Source: Bin5 sp965242905
Lineage (GTDB): Bacteria > Chloroflexota > Anaerolineae > Caldilineales > Caldilineaceae
Assembly: GCA_965242905.1 (NCBI GenBank)
Contig: CBDETM010000002.1
Span: 3,906,001 to 3,970,000 of the forward strand
Length of the DNA stretch: 64,000 nt
Reading direction: 5' to 3'
Position 1 is the stretch's first letter; every line of letters begins with the position of its first letter. Position numbers and translations under genes: made by a program. Below, in pieces: positions 1 to 8,714 of the stretch. A model generated the notes under the pieces. It made no database searches. It was not told where the DNA came from and worked only from the letters and a program-made list of their open reading frames with translations.

Positions 1-155
1 GCGGGCTCCATGATGTCGCCCTGGACGGAACCCGCCCCTTCTACACGCGGCGCAGTGCGACTGAAGCTGGTCACGGAATGGCCAGCCTGGAGGAGTTCCC
101 TCAGGACATATCCGCCAATGGTGCCGCTGCCTCCCGTTACGAGGACCTTCAACAT
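1..155 (-). CDS. NAD(P)-dependent epimerase/dehydratase, N-terminal fragment
   Basis: The gene is cut by the left edge of the window; only the first 51 codons are visible. The ATG lies at 153-155 on the minus strand and the product begins MLKVLVTGGSGTIGGYVLRE. This shows the Rossmann dinucleotide motif TGGSGTIGG, close to the GxxGxxG of extended SDR sugar epimerases and dehydratases, directly after the first beta strand. Substrate and catalytic YxxxK lie outside the window. It runs in the same direction as the isomerase-like gene at 258-1259 with about 100 bases between them, so both may belong to one carbohydrate-related unit. The fold is well supported; the specific function is not. Confidence 0.8.
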   Translation of the reverse strand, partial: MLKVLVTGGSGTIGGYVLRELLQAGHSVTSFSRTAPRVEGAGSVQGDIMEP

Positions 156-257
156 TTAATGTCTCCCATGCGATCCAAGGATCCTGGAGAATCGGCAGCC
201 TGCGTTCTGCACTGAACAGAGCGCGAGGCCGTCAAGCTGGTTCACCATTCACTTTCC

Positions 258-1259
258 CTAGTCCTTCGTCTCTTCCCAAAGCTCATGCACCGCGGCGACC
301 TCCCACCAGGCTGGCCCCACCGGCTTTTCCAGCAGCATGGGCCTGATGAATGCAGCCGCCTTTTCCAGGCCTTCCTGGATTTCTATGTATTCGCTCTCCA
401 TTTCCAGGGTCAGGATGCCTGTATAGCCGATAAACCGCAGGGTCGAAATGACCTCGCGCCAGGTGCGTTCGTCGTGTCCCCAGCCCGGTATCGTGAACGT
501 CCACGACCGATTCTGGTACTGTTTGAGGTCGGTCGAGTCGAAATAGCCGCGCAGGCGCAGATTCGGTTCGTGGATCAGCGTATCCTTGAGATGAACCGCC
601 TGGATGAGGTCGCTCAACTCGTGGATGGCGGCCAGCGGGTCTATCCCCTGCACCCACATGTGCGAGATGTCGTAGTTGCAGGCGACCACCGTGCCCAATT
701 CGTCGCGCAGGCGGCGCAGCTTGACCGGGCTGTGAACCATGTCGTTGATCTGCATTTCGAAGCACAGAGTTACGCCGTGGTCGGCCGCGATCCGGCCGTG
801 CTCCTTCCAGTAAGGAAGCAGGCGTTGTTCCCACTGCCATTCGAGAGCGTCGCGCAGAAAGGGCAGGTCGGTGTTGATAATCCAGGCCGGCAGGCTGTCG
901 CCCTCGGCTCCTTCGGGCAGACCGGCCACAAGGGCCAACCGCGCGCAGCCTACCTTCTCCATAAGGGCGCACGTCTTGCGAAACTGGCGCGAATAGTCCT
1001 CTGCAATGCGGCGGTCGGGCACCAGCGGCGTCCCGTGTCCGGCGAACGAGTAGATCTCGAGGCCGTACCCGGCGTAGATGTCCAGCCAGCGCTCCAACTC
1101 GCCCTGATCTGCGAGCAGCTTGTCGACATCACAGTATTTCCTGGCCCCGGGACCGCCCGCCGCCACCTCGACTGCCTGTACGCCCTGCTCCTGGCAAAAC
1201 TGCAGGCCCTCTTCGAAATCAAACATATTGATAAAGAAGGTGTTCATGCCTAGTTTCAT
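258..1259 (-). CDS. Sugar phosphate isomerase/epimerase-like TIM-barrel protein
   Basis: A 333-residue protein resembling the xylose isomerase-like TIM-barrel superfamily (AP endonuclease family 2 fold; IolE/Hyi/tagatose epimerase relatives). It begins MKLGMNTFFINMFDFEEGL. Likely metal-site segments are a Glu in LCFEMQIND, Asp-His in CNYDISHMW, His in QAVHLKD and Glu in LTLEMESE, the usual order for this fold. I place the start at the ATG at 1259, because an AAAGG box lies just upstream; an in-frame ATG at 1310 would add 17 non-conserved residues. A TTGACG-N17-TATGAT promoter precedes it. It is divergent from the SDR gene at 1514, and the two probably act on related polyols or sugars. Substrate unknown. 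Confidence 0.8.
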   Translation of the reverse strand: MKLGMNTFFINMFDFEEGLQFCQEQGVQAVEVAAGGPGARKYCDVDKLLADQGELERWLDIYAGYGLEIYSFAGHGTPLVPDRRIAEDYSRQFRKTCALMEKVGCARLALVAGLPEGAEGDSLPAWIINTDLPFLRDALEWQWEQRLLPYWKEHGRIAADHGVTLCFEMQINDMVHSPVKLRRLRDELGTVVACNYDISHMWVQGIDPLAAIHELSDLIQAVHLKDTLIHEPNLRLRGYFDSTDLKQYQNRSWTFTIPGWGHDERTWREVISTLRFIGYTGILTLEMESEYIEIQEGLEKAAAFIRPMLLEKPVGPAWWEVAAVHELWEETKD

Positions 1260-1363
1260 GTCAACTGCCTTTCGCGTGGAGACCGGAAGCGACCCGAGAA
1301 CTGGCGGCACGGCTCGCCAGTTCGCTGGCGACTTTGCGGCAAATGTCTCACCTTTGCACGGCC

Positions 1364-1392
1364 ATCATAGTAAGGTCCGCACAGTTCGTCAA
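1364..1392 (-). promoter_or_regulatory. Sigma-70-type promoter for the TIM-barrel gene
   Basis: On the minus strand, TTGACG (1387-1392) is followed after 17 bases by TATGAT (1364-1369). It lies about 105 bases upstream of the ATG at 1259 in the divergent intergenic region. Confidence 0.5.
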
Positions 1393-1419
1393 TCACCTGA
1401 ATTGACCGGCAGGCAGCGG

Positions 1420-1448
1420 TTAGCGCAAAACTGCAGGTCGTGTATACT
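1420..1448 (+). promoter_or_regulatory. Possible promoter for the SDR-M24 gene pair
   Basis: TTAGCG (1420-1425), 17-base spacer, TATACT (1443-1448), ending 65 bases before the ATG at 1514. The -10 is good, the -35 weak. Confidence 0.35.
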
Positions 1449-1513
1449 ATGCCCAATCCACTCGCCATAGCCCAGTGAAATTACTCGCCCGCCACGTACC
1501 AGGAGCACAAGAG

Positions 1514-2344
1514 ATGACCCAGACGCGGAAGATGGAGGGTAAGCGCGTACTCGTGACCGGCTCCGGCACCGGCATCGGCCGCGGTGTTGCCCTGGAGTTC
1601 GCCCGCGAGGGCGCGGCCGTCGTGCTGCACTACGCCCATAGCGCGGCCGGCGCGGCCAGCGCAGTTGACGAGATTCGAGGCGCCGGCGGAAAAGCCGAGG
1701 TTATCCAGGCGGATCTGGCCGATATCGACGCGGTGAAGGGGCTGGCGGACAAAGCAATCGACTTCCTCGGCGGGCTGGACGTACTGGTGAACAATGCCGG
1801 CATCACCATGAACAAGCCGTTTCTCGACGTGACACCCGAGCAGTTCGACACGCTCTACAATGTGAACATCCGCGGCATGTACTTTCTGACGCAGGCCGCG
1901 GTCCCCACCATGATCGAGCAGGGCGGCGGCGCGGTGATCAACCTGACCTCAGTCCATGCCTTCGCCGGAATGACCGAGCACACGATCTACGCCGGCACCA
2001 AGGCAGCGATCGTCGGTTTCACGCGTGTCCTCGCCCTGGAGCTGGCGACGAGAGGCGTGCGCGTTAACGCCATTGCGCCCGGCTGGATTCTGGTTGAGAA
2101 TCATCTAAAGGTGCTGGGTGAATTCGACCAGCAGGAGGCCGGCGCCACCATTCCGGCCGGTGTGATCGGCGCGCCGCACGACATCGGCAAGCTGGCCCTC
2201 TTTCTCGCGTCCGACGAGAGCCGTTACATTGTCGGCCAGACACTCGTGATCGATGGCGGCATGCTGGCAATCATGCCCCTTTCCGGCGACTTCCGCGACC
2301 CGCGACAGGAACAGTGGGGGCAGGGCTACGTGCCCGGTCTCTGA
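1514..2344 (+). CDS. Short-chain dehydrogenase/reductase (SDR)
   Basis: A classical SDR of 276 residues, an NAD(P)H-dependent oxidoreductase. Seen in order: the cofactor motif TGSGTGIGRG near the N-terminus, NNAG in the central strand, the catalytic Ser in NLTSVHAF, and the YAGTK (YxxxK) active-site pair, then the C-terminal IDGG of glucose-1-dehydrogenase-like members. The start is placed at ATG 1514, eight bases after an AGGAG box; an upstream in-frame ATG at 1475 would add 13 unsupported residues. The M24 peptidase gene follows after 37 bases and is probably cotranscribed. With the divergent isomerase-like protein and the epimerase fragment it suggests catabolism of a sugar or polyol. Substrate cannot be read from sequence. 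Confidence 0.88.
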   Translation: MTQTRKMEGKRVLVTGSGTGIGRGVALEFAREGAAVVLHYAHSAAGAASAVDEIRGAGGKAEVIQADLADIDAVKGLADKAIDFLGGLDVLVNNAGITMNKPFLDVTPEQFDTLYNVNIRGMYFLTQAAVPTMIEQGGGAVINLTSVHAFAGMTEHTIYAGTKAAIVGFTRVLALELATRGVRVNAIAPGWILVENHLKVLGEFDQQEAGATIPAGVIGAPHDIGKLALFLASDESRYIVGQTLVIDGGMLAIMPLSGDFRDPRQEQWGQGYVPGL

Positions 2345-2381
2345 TTAACATACCTCGCGCAACACCGAAGGAGAGCGGATC

Positions 2382-3629
2382 ATGCTTTTCAATCGCGCCC
2401 GCGCTATCGACTATATGCAGGAATACGGGCTGGATGCCCTGGTTGCGACATCTCCGGTCAACATCACCTATTTCACCGACTATTACTGCTGGATCGACCC
2501 GCTGTTCAAAGAGTTCATGATGGTGCCGGGGGCGTCTTCCAATCTGGCGCAGGCCTATGCCGTCTTCCCGCTTGAGGGCGAGCCCGCCCTGGTCGTCAAT
2601 CCGTTGTTCGCCGCCAACGCCGAGGAGCTGTGGGTTAAGGATCTGCACATCTTTGGCAGCGCCGGCCTCGACGACTCGCTTCCCGCCGGCGAGCTGCCCG
2701 AGTCCCTGCTCCTTCTTCAGGAGCTCCTCCATGCCCCGCACGGCAACGATACGCCGACCGACGCTCTCCTGAGCGTTCTGAATCAGCATGGGCTGACGGG
2801 CGCGCGCATCGGCCTGGAGACGGAAGGTTTGCCTGCGGAGACGAAGGAAGTCATAGAGCGGGCCCTGCCTGACGCCTCCCTCAGGAACTGTTCCGATCTG
2901 ATCCGCATGGTTCGGATGGTGAAGAGCGCAGAAGAGATTCAACGACTGACCCGCTCGGCAGAGATCAACGAGCAGGCGGCGATGGAGTCTCTGGCCATGG
3001 CCCGGCCCGGGCTGGCCGTGTCAGAGATGGCGGGGCACTACCGGGCGCTGGCGGCGCAGATGGGCGCCGATTTCGATCATTTTGCGTTCGGCGTGCGCGG
3101 CCTGGGCATGACGACAGAAACCGGCTACCAGTTGGCGGACGATGACGTTCTCTACGTCGATTACGGCTGCATCTACCGGTACTGCTTCTCCGACAGCGGC
3201 ACGACGCTGGCGATGAGAGAACTGCCGCCCGACTTGAGCGAGCGTTTTGCAGCGTTGCGAGCCTGCATGGACGCCGGTGAGGAGGCGATGCGGCCGGGCG
3301 CCAAGGCGTCTAATGTCGCAGACGCCATGGTCGATGCCCTGCACGATCGCGGTATCACCGCCTCCTTCCCGCACGGGCACGGCGTGGGCCTGGAGGTGCG
3401 CGACTACCCCGTCCTGGTACCCGACAATGGGCTGCGTATCAAGGATGACTGTGTGGATCTGCCGTCCGACCTGACGCTGGAAGCGGACATGGTCCTCAAC
3501 CTGGAGGCCCCGCTCTTCATGCCCGGTGTAGGTTCTCTGCACATTGAGCAGTCATACGTCGTGACGCCGCAAGGGAGCAGGCCCCTCGTTGACCAGGAAA
3601 GGCGGCAGCCCGTGGTCATCGGTCGGTAA
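2382..3629 (+). CDS. M24 family metallopeptidase (Xaa-Pro aminopeptidase-like)
   Basis: A 415-residue protein with the creatinase-like N-terminal domain and C-terminal pita-bread domain of M24 enzymes (Xaa-Pro dipeptidase, aminopeptidase P, creatinase). The five expected metal ligands are present: Asp in YVDYG (about residue 258), Asp in SDSGTT (about 269), His in PHGHGVGLE (about 330), Glu in LNLEAP (about 374) and Glu in HIEQSY (about 388). The fold is therefore likely active and dinuclear. A GGAG box precedes the ATG. It sits 37 bases behind the SDR gene. In catabolic settings such proteins often cleave C-N bonds of small molecules rather than peptides, so the exact substrate is open. Confidence 0.85.
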   Translation: MLFNRARAIDYMQEYGLDALVATSPVNITYFTDYYCWIDPLFKEFMMVPGASSNLAQAYAVFPLEGEPALVVNPLFAANAEELWVKDLHIFGSAGLDDSLPAGELPESLLLLQELLHAPHGNDTPTDALLSVLNQHGLTGARIGLETEGLPAETKEVIERALPDASLRNCSDLIRMVRMVKSAEEIQRLTRSAEINEQAAMESLAMARPGLAVSEMAGHYRALAAQMGADFDHFAFGVRGLGMTTETGYQLADDDVLYVDYGCIYRYCFSDSGTTLAMRELPPDLSERFAALRACMDAGEEAMRPGAKASNVADAMVDALHDRGITASFPHGHGVGLEVRDYPVLVPDNGLRIKDDCVDLPSDLTLEADMVLNLEAPLFMPGVGSLHIEQSYVVTPQGSRPLVDQERRQPVVIGR

Positions 3630-3680
3630 ACGGGGCCGAAAACAACACACACCGCGACGGCTCAAAACCGGTGACTTGCA

Positions 3681-6461
3681 ATGATGGAACTTGCGCTGCG
3701 GCGCAATCTGAGCAAATGGCAGCCAATGTCCTTTGTGGTTGTCGGCTTGGTCGTCACCGTAGCGCTGATCGCGGCCATTCCTCTCTTTACCAACGCCGCG
3801 CTTGACAGGTTCCTGCACAGCGAACTCGCCGCGCAGGATGCTGAACTCCCTCTTTCCAGCCTACTCCTCGTTCATCGCGTGCCCCTTTTGAGCTCGACTC
3901 CACTCGAACAGTACAGGCGCGCCGATGACTTTATGCGTCAACGCGCAACGGAGCTTCCGGGCCTGCCTCTCACCCGCTTGACCCGCTACGGCTCGACGCG
4001 TGTCCTTAAGTTTCTGGCCGCTGCCGACAAAGAGATGCCCGAAGACCTGCGCCAGTACCAGTCGGCCGGGCTGGCTTTTCTGACCGGCATCGAACAACAT
4101 GTCGAGATAGTGTTGGGCGAACCCTTGGGACAAACGGACTCGGGCGCAGCCGGAGATGTCATCCCGGCCTGGGTCAGCGAACGGTTCTATTACGACCACG
4201 AGATCCAGGTCGGCGACCGCGTTCTCTTCGGCCTAGACGATTCAGACATTGTTGCTCCCGTCGAGGTGCTGGTCAGGGGCGTGTGGCGTCCAGCTGACGC
4301 AGATCGCGGCTTCTGGTTCGAAGAGCCGGAGGCGTTCGCCTTCTACTTCATCGTTTCCGAGGCCGACTTCATGGGCCGTGTAGCGCCCACCTTGGGGGAA
4401 CAGGTTCGCAAGTACGCCTGGTTTCTTCTCTTCGACGGAGAGGAGATCAAAGTCGACAAGGTGGCGCCTATGCTGGCAGCCATCACCCGTATCCAGGCCA
4501 GAACTTCCGGCATCCTGTCCCACGTCGACCTCACCGCGCCCGCATACGAGCTTCTGCAAAAGTACGCGGACCGGGCCGCCGCGTTACGGACCTTTCTGCT
4601 GCTACTGAGCCTGCCCGTTCTGCTTGCACTCCTGCTCTACACCTTTATCTCCTCTGACATCATGGTGGCCTCGGAAGGGAGCGAGATTGTTACGCTCAAG
4701 AGCCGGGGCGCATCCAGTCTGCAGATCGTGGCGCTCTATCTGCTGGAAATGCTTGCGATCGGCGCGCTGTGTCTGACCGCTGGGTTGCTGGCGGCCGGCG
4801 GCGTTACGCAGGGAATGGGGCAGGTCTATCGATTTCTGACCTTCGCGGCCAGGCCGTTGCTGGACCTCTCTTTTTCTGCGCAGGTCGCGCTGTACGCCGG
4901 CACGGCGACAGTTTTGGGCATCGGCGCGACACTGCTTTCGGCTGCCGGAGCGGCCAGGCGCACGGTCGTAACACACCAGCGCATGACGGCGCGCGAGGAG
5001 TTCCTCAACCGGGCCCGGCGCAGCGCATGGCTTCCCTTTGAACTCCTGTTTCTTGCCGGCGTCATCTACGCCTACTGGCGCCTGCGGCAACAGGAACAGG
5101 CACTCCAGGTCACGCAGGACACGTTTGTGGATCCCTTGCTCCTGCTGGCGCCGACCGTATTTGTCGCAGCCGTGGCACTGGTCTCTTTGCGAGGGCTTCC
5201 GGCCGTCACCGGCCTGCTGGGGCGGGCGGCGAGCCGCTTCATCAGTGTGCCGTTGTGGCTGGCCATCACGCAGATCTCGCGGCGCTCGGGAAGCAATCGC
5301 GCACTTCTTTTTCTCCTGATCTTTACGATTGCATTAGGCCTCTTCAGCGCCACCTTCGCCGGCACGCTCGATACCCACTATACCGACGTCGTCCGCTACG
5401 CCGTCGGCTCCGACCTGGCCATTCGGGTGCAATGGGAGCAGGTGGGCGGAAGCTCCGAGCAGCGCTGGCGCTATCCTCCTTTCGCCGTCGTCGAGTCGAT
5501 CCCCGGCGTGGAGGCTGCAACCCGTGTGCTGCGGCAGCCGGTTTTCGTCGACGGACTTGAAGGGAATGTAAATGCTACCGTGCTTGGGATCGACCGGGCG
5601 GAGTTCAGCCGGGCAGGCTGGTGGCGAGATGACTTTTCCCAGGAGTCTCTGGGCGCGCTGACCAACAGGCTGGCGCTCAACTCCATGGGTGTTCTCGTCA
5701 GCCGCAGCTTCATCGAGGCGACCGGATTGCGTGTGGGAGATAACCTGTCCGTCTTCGTCGAGGGCATCAGTCGACCTATCAATTTCACCATTGCCGGCGT
5801 CCTCAGCTATTTCCCGACTCTGTACCCGGAGGATGGGCATTTCTTTGTTGGCAATCTGGAACACATCTATCGCACCATCGGTAGCCGGCCATACGATGTC
5901 TGGATGAGACTGGATAGCAGCGCCGATCCGGCTGCCATCCTCGAAACTCTGCGCGGGCGCGGGTTCATTATCACCGATGCGACCGACAGCCGCTGGGAGA
6001 CCGCGGCCTGGCGCACCGATCCGCAGCGCACAGCACTGTTCGGCATCCTGTCACTGGGTTTCGTCGTGGCGACGGTCATCTCCGGGCTGGCCTTCCTGCT
6101 GCACTCGCTGTTTGCGTTGCGGCAGCGTATCCTGCAGTTCGGCCTGTTGCGGGCCATCGGGCTGTCGACGGCTCAGATTACGGCCGTCGTCGTCTTCGAG
6201 AAACTGTTCCTTGTGCTCCTGGCTGCAGTGGGTGGTTCGCTGATCGGCGCACTGACTTCGGCGCTGTTCGTTCCCCTCCTTCAGATTGGAACCTCTGTGC
6301 ATGGCTCGACGCCGCCTTTTGTCGTGTCGCCGGCCTGGGGGCAGGCAGTGAAGATCTATCTTGCTTTTGCCGCAATGGTGATTGTGACGCTGGCAATCGT
6401 GGTTGGGCAGTTGCGACAGCTGCGCATCTATGAAGCGATCAAACTGGGCGGTTTGGAATAG
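3681..6461 (+). CDS. FtsX/MacB-like ABC transporter permease, two-domain form
   Basis: A 926-residue integral membrane protein. One transmembrane helix lies near residues 17-36, followed by a large extracytoplasmic region to about residue 290. A central bundle of helices spans about 300-560, then comes a second extracytoplasmic region (about 560-780, with an IPGVEAATRV segment typical of MacB periplasmic core domains). A final three-helix FtsX domain includes the cytoplasmic signature LRQRILQFGLLRAIGLS. This is the duplicated FtsX arrangement of LolC/MacB-type type VII ABC systems, which move lipoproteins, peptides or drive mechanotransmission. No ATPase gene is adjacent on either side, so its partner must be encoded elsewhere. 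Start ATG 3681 or the next codon. MITE-like copy A follows its stop. Confidence 0.82.
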   Translation: MMELALRRNLSKWQPMSFVVVGLVVTVALIAAIPLFTNAALDRFLHSELAAQDAELPLSSLLLVHRVPLLSSTPLEQYRRADDFMRQRATELPGLPLTRLTRYGSTRVLKFLAAADKEMPEDLRQYQSAGLAFLTGIEQHVEIVLGEPLGQTDSGAAGDVIPAWVSERFYYDHEIQVGDRVLFGLDDSDIVAPVEVLVRGVWRPADADRGFWFEEPEAFAFYFIVSEADFMGRVAPTLGEQVRKYAWFLLFDGEEIKVDKVAPMLAAITRIQARTSGILSHVDLTAPAYELLQKYADRAAALRTFLLLLSLPVLLALLLYTFISSDIMVASEGSEIVTLKSRGASSLQIVALYLLEMLAIGALCLTAGLLAAGGVTQGMGQVYRFLTFAARPLLDLSFSAQVALYAGTATVLGIGATLLSAAGAARRTVVTHQRMTAREEFLNRARRSAWLPFELLFLAGVIYAYWRLRQQEQALQVTQDTFVDPLLLLAPTVFVAAVALVSLRGLPAVTGLLGRAASRFISVPLWLAITQISRRSGSNRALLFLLIFTIALGLFSATFAGTLDTHYTDVVRYAVGSDLAIRVQWEQVGGSSEQRWRYPPFAVVESIPGVEAATRVLRQPVFVDGLEGNVNATVLGIDRAEFSRAGWWRDDFSQESLGALTNRLALNSMGVLVSRSFIEATGLRVGDNLSVFVEGISRPINFTIAGVLSYFPTLYPEDGHFFVGNLEHIYRTIGSRPYDVWMRLDSSADPAAILETLRGRGFIITDATDSRWETAAWRTDPQRTALFGILSLGFVVATVISGLAFLLHSLFALRQRILQFGLLRAIGLSTAQITAVVVFEKLFLVLLAAVGGSLIGALTSALFVPLLQIGTSVHGSTPPFVVSPAWGQAVKIYLAFAAMVIVTLAIVVGQLRQLRIYEAIKLGGLE

Positions 6462-6520
6462 AACTGAAAACATGCTGAGAAGCGTCAGGGGCGCTTAATT
6501 TGGGAAGGCGGGCCACTTCT

Positions 6521-6859
6521 AGGCGCGTCCCAATTCTGGGTGGGAGTGAGCAGGCACAAGGCCTGCCCCCACAGGGATCTGATGAGACTGGTGGGAGGCG
6601 GTTTGGCGAAACCCTTTCGATTGGAGATCTGTTACCAATATCGACACCAAGTCCGCGAGGCATGTTGTTGAAGGGGGGCGTTGCGGGGGGAGTCCCCCCG
6701 CACAAGGGAGGGCCGAAGGCCCGACCGCCCAGAACTGCAGTGGTTAGTGGTCAGCTGTCAGAGACGGCGTTTCCCTTGCCTCAGAGTTGACCGGGAAATG
6801 GCCAGGTCTAGTTTCTGGCAGTGATATGCGCGAACTCACCCAAAACTTGGGATGCAAAC
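6521..6859. mobile_element. MITE-like element, copy A (inverted relative to the other copies)
   Basis: Non-coding repeat of about 339 bp, the shortest termini-bearing copy. Its left end (6521-6532, AGGCGCGTCCCA) and right end (6849-6859, GGGATGCAAAC) are degenerate versions of the family ends. Inside, read on the minus strand, it carries three heptads plus CTGCAG (6735-6761), the GGGCC/GGCCC hairpin, a C-rich/G-rich hairpin around 6680-6705 and the GGGCAGGC/GCCTGCTC palindrome near 6550-6575. No direct repeat is detectable at its flanks, so it may be the oldest insertion. It separates the FtsX permease from the sugar ABC operon. Confidence 0.75.
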
Positions 6860-6874
6860 ACCGAAAAAACCGTC

Positions 6875-6903
6875 TTGACACGACCATTGAAATCGAACAT
6901 ACT
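6875..6903 (+). promoter_or_regulatory. Promoter for the carbohydrate ABC operon
   Basis: Consensus TTGACA (6875-6880), 17-base spacer, CATACT (6898-6903). It begins 15 bp outside the right terminus of element copy A and lies about 300 bases before the binding-protein ATG, leaving a long leader in which I see no clear structured RNA. Confidence 0.5.
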
Positions 6904-7209
6904 GTGCCCAACGGGCCCAAAACGGCCTGATCTCCCAATGGAATACACGCGGGAGACACAAACAGCGGGAAGTTCCCTTTTTCTCCATACCAAATTCCAT
7001 GCACATGAAGCGCTCCACGGATGACGCCGATTTCCTGTTGAAGGGGGTGGTGACCCGCGCAATGAATTGAATTGCAGCACATCTCTTGCCGAGAGCAGGT
7101 CGCTTTGCTTCAACTTCGCAACCACACTTCTGCAGATTGAGGCGGGGCGTTTCAAACAGTCCACAGTCCTTCTCAACTCTTCATAACCCTAAAGGAGGGT
7201 CAATTCACT

Positions 7210-8610
7210 ATGATGTCCAAAAAGTATTCGCGACGCGATATGCTCAAGTTGACCGGCGCGGCTGCCGGCGCAACGCTCATGGCGGCCTGTGTGGCGCCTC
7301 CGGCTGCTGCGCCTGCTGGCGGCGATGCCGAGCCGGCGATGGGCGCCATGCGCAAGACCGTGCGCTGGTGGGACAACTACAACGCCGAACATCCAATTGG
7401 CTCCACGCTGATTGAGCAGGTCTTCCCCGTTTTTGCGCAGGAGAATCCCGGTTGGGACGTCGAGTTCACTTTCGTCACCAACACCGAGTTGGTGCCCAAG
7501 ATGATCACCTCCCGGATGGCCGGCGAGCCTGCCGACCTTTTCGCCAACTTTGCCGGCCGCGGCAGCCTGGCCCATGCCGGTTACACGACTCCGCTCCAGG
7601 ACTATGTGAAGGAGTGGGGCCAGTGGGACGACATGATCGACGGCTTCCGCAATCTCAGCACCGTCGGCGGCGACCTGATCGGCTACCCGGCCCTCTGCGG
7701 CACCAAGATGTACATCTACCGCAAGGACTTCTTCGATGAAGCCGGTCTCGATGCGGACACCTTCCCCGACAACTGGGATGACCTGCTGGACGCCCAGCTC
7801 AAGTTGACGCAACGCGACGGCGACGGCAATATTACGCGCGCCGGCATGCGCATGGGCAAGACGTGGGACTGGGAGCAGATGACGGTCAACGCCTATCAGA
7901 ACGGCGGCGGCGAGTTCGACCAGAGCGACCCGCTGACCGGCAAGTGCACGGTCAACGCGCCCGAGTTCGCCGAGGCCTTTACTTGGAACCTGGACCTTAA
8001 GCGCGTCCACGGGATCAACCCGCTGGAAGGCCTGACCCTGCCGCCCGGCACATGGGCGACGGTGGAGGGCTTCACCGCGATGGAGATTCAGGGACCGTGG
8101 TGGGTGCCCAACATGCGGTTGCGCAAACCCGAAAACGCCGACCTGATGGGCATCGGTGCGCCGATTGCCCGCAATGCCGGCGGCGAGCGCATCGGGCTGG
8201 CCAATGCCAACCACATCATCAGCGTCTACTCCGAAAGCGAAGTGCAGGAGGCTGCCCTGGCACTGCTGGAAGTCTACTCCCGGCCCACCAGCCAGGAAGC
8301 GCTGCACAACGCCATTGACGCCGAAGGCAGGTTCCCTCAGTTCTTCCTCACGGCCTTCAGGTCGATGAACGAGAACTTGGCCTGGCTCCAGGATGAGCCG
8401 TTGATCCGCGACACGGCATTCCTCGAATACGCCGGCTCGGGTCGTGACGTCGGCTACGACCATGTCGGCTATCGCGAAATGGCCATCAACATCTGGAGCC
8501 CCTTCACCGAAATGGCGCTGTTTGGCCTGCGTGAAGACCAGGATGCTCTGGACAGCATGGCGAGCAAGGCCGACGGGATCACGAACCGGATCCTGAGTAC
8601 AGGCGCATAG
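7210..8610 (+). CDS. Carbohydrate ABC transporter substrate-binding lipoprotein
   Basis: A 466-residue family 1 extracellular solute-binding protein. The leader has KKYSRRDMLKLTGAA, a twin-arginine-like stretch, followed by a lipobox LMAAC with the lipidated Cys at residue 27 and an Ala/Pro-rich linker. The mature part has the periplasmic binding fold pattern (VRWWDNYNAEHP near the start; GYPALCGTKMYIYRKDFFDEAGL, split by the hinge; TAMEIQGPWWVPNM). A strong AAGGAGGG box precedes the ATG. Two MalF/MalG-type permease genes follow, so it delivers a sugar, oligosaccharide or polyol. A large perfect stem-loop sits directly after its stop codon and may let it be made in excess over the permeases. 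Confidence 0.9.
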   Translation: MMSKKYSRRDMLKLTGAAAGATLMAACVAPPAAAPAGGDAEPAMGAMRKTVRWWDNYNAEHPIGSTLIEQVFPVFAQENPGWDVEFTFVTNTELVPKMITSRMAGEPADLFANFAGRGSLAHAGYTTPLQDYVKEWGQWDDMIDGFRNLSTVGGDLIGYPALCGTKMYIYRKDFFDEAGLDADTFPDNWDDLLDAQLKLTQRDGDGNITRAGMRMGKTWDWEQMTVNAYQNGGGEFDQSDPLTGKCTVNAPEFAEAFTWNLDLKRVHGINPLEGLTLPPGTWATVEGFTAMEIQGPWWVPNMRLRKPENADLMGIGAPIARNAGGERIGLANANHIISVYSESEVQEAALALLEVYSRPTSQEALHNAIDAEGRFPQFFLTAFRSMNENLAWLQDEPLIRDTAFLEYAGSGRDVGYDHVGYREMAINIWSPFTEMALFGLREDQDALDSMASKADGITNRILSTGA

Positions 8611-8638
8611 GCTGAAAACGTAGATCAAATGGGTATGA

Positions 8639-8686
8639 GGTGAGTGAATAGTGGTTTGACCTGTTACTGTCCACTATTCACTCACC
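8639..8686 (+). promoter_or_regulatory. Perfect 16-bp inverted repeat after the binding-protein gene
   Basis: GGTGAGTGAATAGTGG (8639-8654) and its exact complement (8671-8686) flank a 16-base loop. There is no T-run after it, so a processing or mRNA-stabilising stem-loop is more likely than an intrinsic terminator. The right arm is continued by heptad-like units (CCACTAT, CCACTGG) resembling the heptads in the MITE-like elements. Confidence 0.7.
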
Positions 8687-8714
8687 ACTATCCACTGGAG
8701 TTAGGAGGTCGCCC

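Noticed and set aside
7189..8628. Long minus-strand open frame opposite the sugar-binding protein
   Set aside because: It mirrors the real gene codon by codon in GC-rich DNA, has no domain, signal or ribosome site, and the plus-strand gene is unambiguous.
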